A DNA stretch of 49,891 nucleotides from Sphingomonadales bacterium. GTDB taxonomy: Bacteria > Pseudomonadota > Alphaproteobacteria > Sphingomonadales > Sphingomonadaceae. The first letter of the stretch is position 1, and the number at the start of each line of letters is the position of its first letter. The notes beneath the pieces are model-generated. The model saw only the letters and a list, made by a program, of their open reading frames with translations, did no database searches and was not told the DNA's origin. The DNA lies in NCBI GenBank assembly GCA_025356275.1, contig JANXUK010000142.1, positions 1-49,891 on the forward strand, in the 5' to 3' direction. Position numbers and translations under genes: made by a program. This document shows, piece by piece, positions 47,976-49,891 of this stretch.

Positions 47976-49891
47976 ATGGACCATACGAACGAGCCGAGCC
48001 TGCTGGACGGGGTGTTGTATCCTTCGGACATGCGTGGGTTTAGTGGGGGTGAGCTGCGGCGTTTGGCGGATGAGGTTCGTGCTGAGCTGATCGGGTCGGT
48101 GGGTCAGACTGGGGGGCATCTGGGGTCGGGGCTGGGGGTGGTTGAGCTGACCGTGGCGCTGCATTATGTGTTTGACACGCCGCGTGACCGGCTGATCTGG
48201 GACGTTGGGCATCAGGCCTATCCGCACAAGATCCTGACCGGGCGGCGGGGCGCGATGCGCAGTCTGCGGCAGGGCGGCGGGCTGTCGGGCTTCACCAAGC
48301 GGTCCGAGAGCGAGTATGATCCGTTCGGCGCGGCGCATTCGTCCACGTCGATTTCCGCCGCGCTGGGCTTTGCGGTGGCCAACAAGATCGCAGGCGCGGC
48401 CGGCAAGGCGATTGCCGTGATCGGCGACGGCGCGATGTCGGCAGGCATGGCCTATGAGGCGATGAACAATGCCGGGCAGGCTGGCAACCGGCTGGTCGTG
48501 ATATTGAACGACAATGACATGTCGATCGCGCCGCCGGTGGGCGGGCTGTCGGCCTATCTGGCGCGGCTGGTGTCAAGCAGGCCATTTCTGACCTTTCGTG
48601 ATCTGGCACGGCGGATCTCGCGGCATCTGCCCGAGCCGCTGCATATCGCGGCGCGCAAGACCGATGAGTTTGCGCGCGGGCTGGCGATGGGCGGCACGCT
48701 GTTCGAGGAGCTGGGGTTTTATTACGTCGGGCCGATCGACGGGCATAATCTGGATCAACTGATTCCGGTGCTGGAGAATGTGCGCGATGCCGGCGAAGGC
48801 CCGTGCTTGGTCCATGTCGTCACGCAAAAGGGCAAGGGTTACGCCCCGGCCGAGCAATCGGCCGACAAGTATCACGGCGTGCAAAAATTCGACGTGATCA
48901 CCGGCGAGCAGGCCAAAAGCGCCGCCGGGCCGCCGTCCTATACCGGGGTGTTCGCCAAGGCGCTGGTCGCGGAAGGCACCCGCGACCCCACGATCTGCGC
49001 GATTACCGCCGCGATGCCATCGGGCACCGGCCTCGACAAATTTGCCGAGCTGTTCCCGAACCGCGCCTTTGACGTCGGCATCGCCGAGCAGCACGGGGTG
49101 ACCTTTGCAGCGGGGCTGGCGGCGCAGGGCATGCGGCCGTTCTGCGCGATATATTCCACGTTCCTGCAACGCGCCTATGATCAGGTGGTGCATGACGTGG
49201 CGATCCAGAACTTGCCCGTCCGCTTTGCGATCGACCGCGCCGGGCTGGTCGGCGCGGACGGGGCGACGCATGCGGGCAGCTTCGACGTCACCTATCTGGC
49301 GTCGCTGCCCAATTTCGTGGTGATGGCGGCGGCGGATGAGGCCGAGCTGGTGCATATGGTCCACACTGCGGCCTGCCACGACAGCGGCCCGATCGCGCTG
49401 CGCTATCCGCGCGGCAACGGCACCGGGGCGGCACTGCCGGCAACCCCCGAGCGGCTGGAGATCGGCAAGGGGCGGATTGTGCGCGGCGGTTCCGGGAAAG
49501 TCGCGATCCTGTCGCTGGGCACGCGACTGGCCGAGGCGCTGAAGGCCGCCGACACGCTGGAGGCCAAGGGGCTGCCCACGACGGTGGCCGACCTGCGCTT
49601 TGCCAAGCCGCTGGATGAGGCGCTGATCCGGCGCCTGTGCGCGACGCATGAGGTGGTGGTGACGATCGAGGAAGGCGCGATCGGGGGCCTTGGCGCCCAC
49701 GTCCTGACCATGGCCAGCGACGAGGGCCTGACCGACGGCGACGCGGGAAACAGGGGCCTGAAAATCCGCACAATGCGCCTCCCCGACATCTTCCAGGACC
49801 ACGACGCCCCCGACAAACAATACGACACCGCAAAACTCAACGCACCACACATCGTCGAGACCGTGCTCGGCGCGCTCCGGTGGAATGAGGT
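47976..49891 (+). CDS. dxs: 1-Deoxy-D-xylulose-5-phosphate synthase, 3' end cut by window edge
   Basis: At least 638 codons with no stop before the window ends; the family is about 620-645 residues, so only a few residues are missing. Thiamine-diphosphate features are [54 protein letters not shown] and the second-domain [17 protein letters not shown] with catalytic Glu, plus [14 protein letters not shown]. It condenses pyruvate and glyceraldehyde 3-phosphate as the first step of the MEP isoprenoid pathway. Codon choice is uneven: G/T-ending codons dominate before about 48165, and A/C-ending ones near 49740-49860. No clear ribosome-binding site precedes the ATG. Confidence 0.95.
   Translation, partial: MDHTNEPSLLDGVLYPSDMRGFSGGELRRLADEVRAELIGSVGQTGGHLGSGLGVVELTVALHYVFDTPRDRLIWDVGHQAYPHKILTGRRGAMRSLRQGGGLSGFTKRSESEYDPFGAAHSSTSISAALGFAVANKIAGAAGKAIAVIGDGAMSAGMAYEAMNNAGQAGNRLVVILNDNDMSIAPPVGGLSAYLARLVSSRPFLTFRDLARRISRHLPEPLHIAARKTDEFARGLAMGGTLFEELGFYYVGPIDGHNLDQLIPVLENVRDAGEGPCLVHVVTQKGKGYAPAEQSADKYHGVQKFDVITGEQAKSAAGPPSYTGVFAKALVAEGTRDPTICAITAAMPSGTGLDKFAELFPNRAFDVGIAEQHGVTFAAGLAAQGMRPFCAIYSTFLQRAYDQVVHDVAIQNLPVRFAIDRAGLVGADGATHAGSFDVTYLASLPNFVVMAAADEAELVHMVHTAACHDSGPIALRYPRGNGTGAALPATPERLEIGKGRIVRGGSGKVAILSLGTRLAEALKAADTLEAKGLPTTVADLRFAKPLDEALIRRLCATHEVVVTIEEGAIGGLGAHVLTMASDEGLTDGDAGNRGLKIRTMRLPDIFQDHDAPDKQYDTAKLNAPHIVETVLGALRWNE

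Overview
The window is about 50 kb of GC-rich chromosome from an alphaproteobacterium, most likely a member of the Sphingomonadaceae. The case rests on a run of sphingomonad-type loci: rnd-lptC-lptA, exosortase-A-associated glycosylation genes, a metF locus headed by an ArsR-methyltransferase regulator with MetH split over two genes, rpe-heparinase-purH, and an intracellular PHB depolymerase. Genes are densely packed on both strands and many start codons overlap the preceding stop. I see no rRNA, tRNA, CRISPR array, prophage or intact transposase. Both edge genes (gmd at the left, dxs at the right) are cut by the window.

Layout. 1-2140 (minus): start of gmd, then rnd-lptC-lptA for lipopolysaccharide transport. 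2286-2978 (plus): ung. 3000-9096 (minus): gltB-gltD, glutamate synthase. 9367-13529: a proline/alanine-rich membrane protein and an XrtA-type glycosyltransferase (minus), divergent from a 56-residue small protein overlapping an O-antigen-ligase-like XrtA protein (plus). 13631-17690: MaoC hydratase, thiolase, a DUF4126 membrane protein and, convergent with them, PHB depolymerase; this forms a loose acyl-CoA/polyhydroxyalkanoate neighbourhood. 17836-22119: ABC exporter, uppP, a GlsB-like stress membrane protein, rpmG (L33) and a LolA-family protein. 22478-25797: exonuclease III, GTP cyclohydrolase II, a secreted beta-helix protein (minus) and a small unknown. 25808-32020 (minus): a methionine-cycle operon (regulator, metF, metH N-part, a PPOX flavoprotein, metH C-part) headed by a 40-bp perfect palindrome. 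32189-37972: a small lipoprotein, then a translationally coupled run pabBC, aminotransferase, rluA-type synthase, arfB, with an M20 amidohydrolase upstream. 38263-41665: an inositol module, namely a CDP-alcohol phosphatidyltransferase (minus) divergent from myo-inositol-1-phosphate synthase and an inositol-phosphate cytidylyltransferase-like protein. 41892-49891: DUF2141 protein (minus), then rpe, heparinase II/III-like protein, purH, a Fur-family regulator and dxs.

The most unusual material is in the intergenic DNA. A 142-bp element with 20-bp terminal inverted repeats flanked by TA sits inside the stop codon of the thiolase gene and looks like an IS630/mariner-type MITE. A second family of palindromes bounded by CTAGTGG/CCACTAG with a conserved GACATTYG / CRAATGTC stem occurs at three loci, and at two of them it follows a RIME-like hairpin in the same order. 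Other candidates are an EcfG-type promoter, two related palindromes resembling PhaR boxes, structured intergenic RNAs and several small ORFs.

The strongest candidate for an undescribed pathway is the inositol module. It combines enzymes for making inositol phosphate, activating it with CTP and transferring an alcohol phosphate at the membrane, so it could make an inositol lipid or a phosphodiester solute. That reading is inferred from gene content alone.
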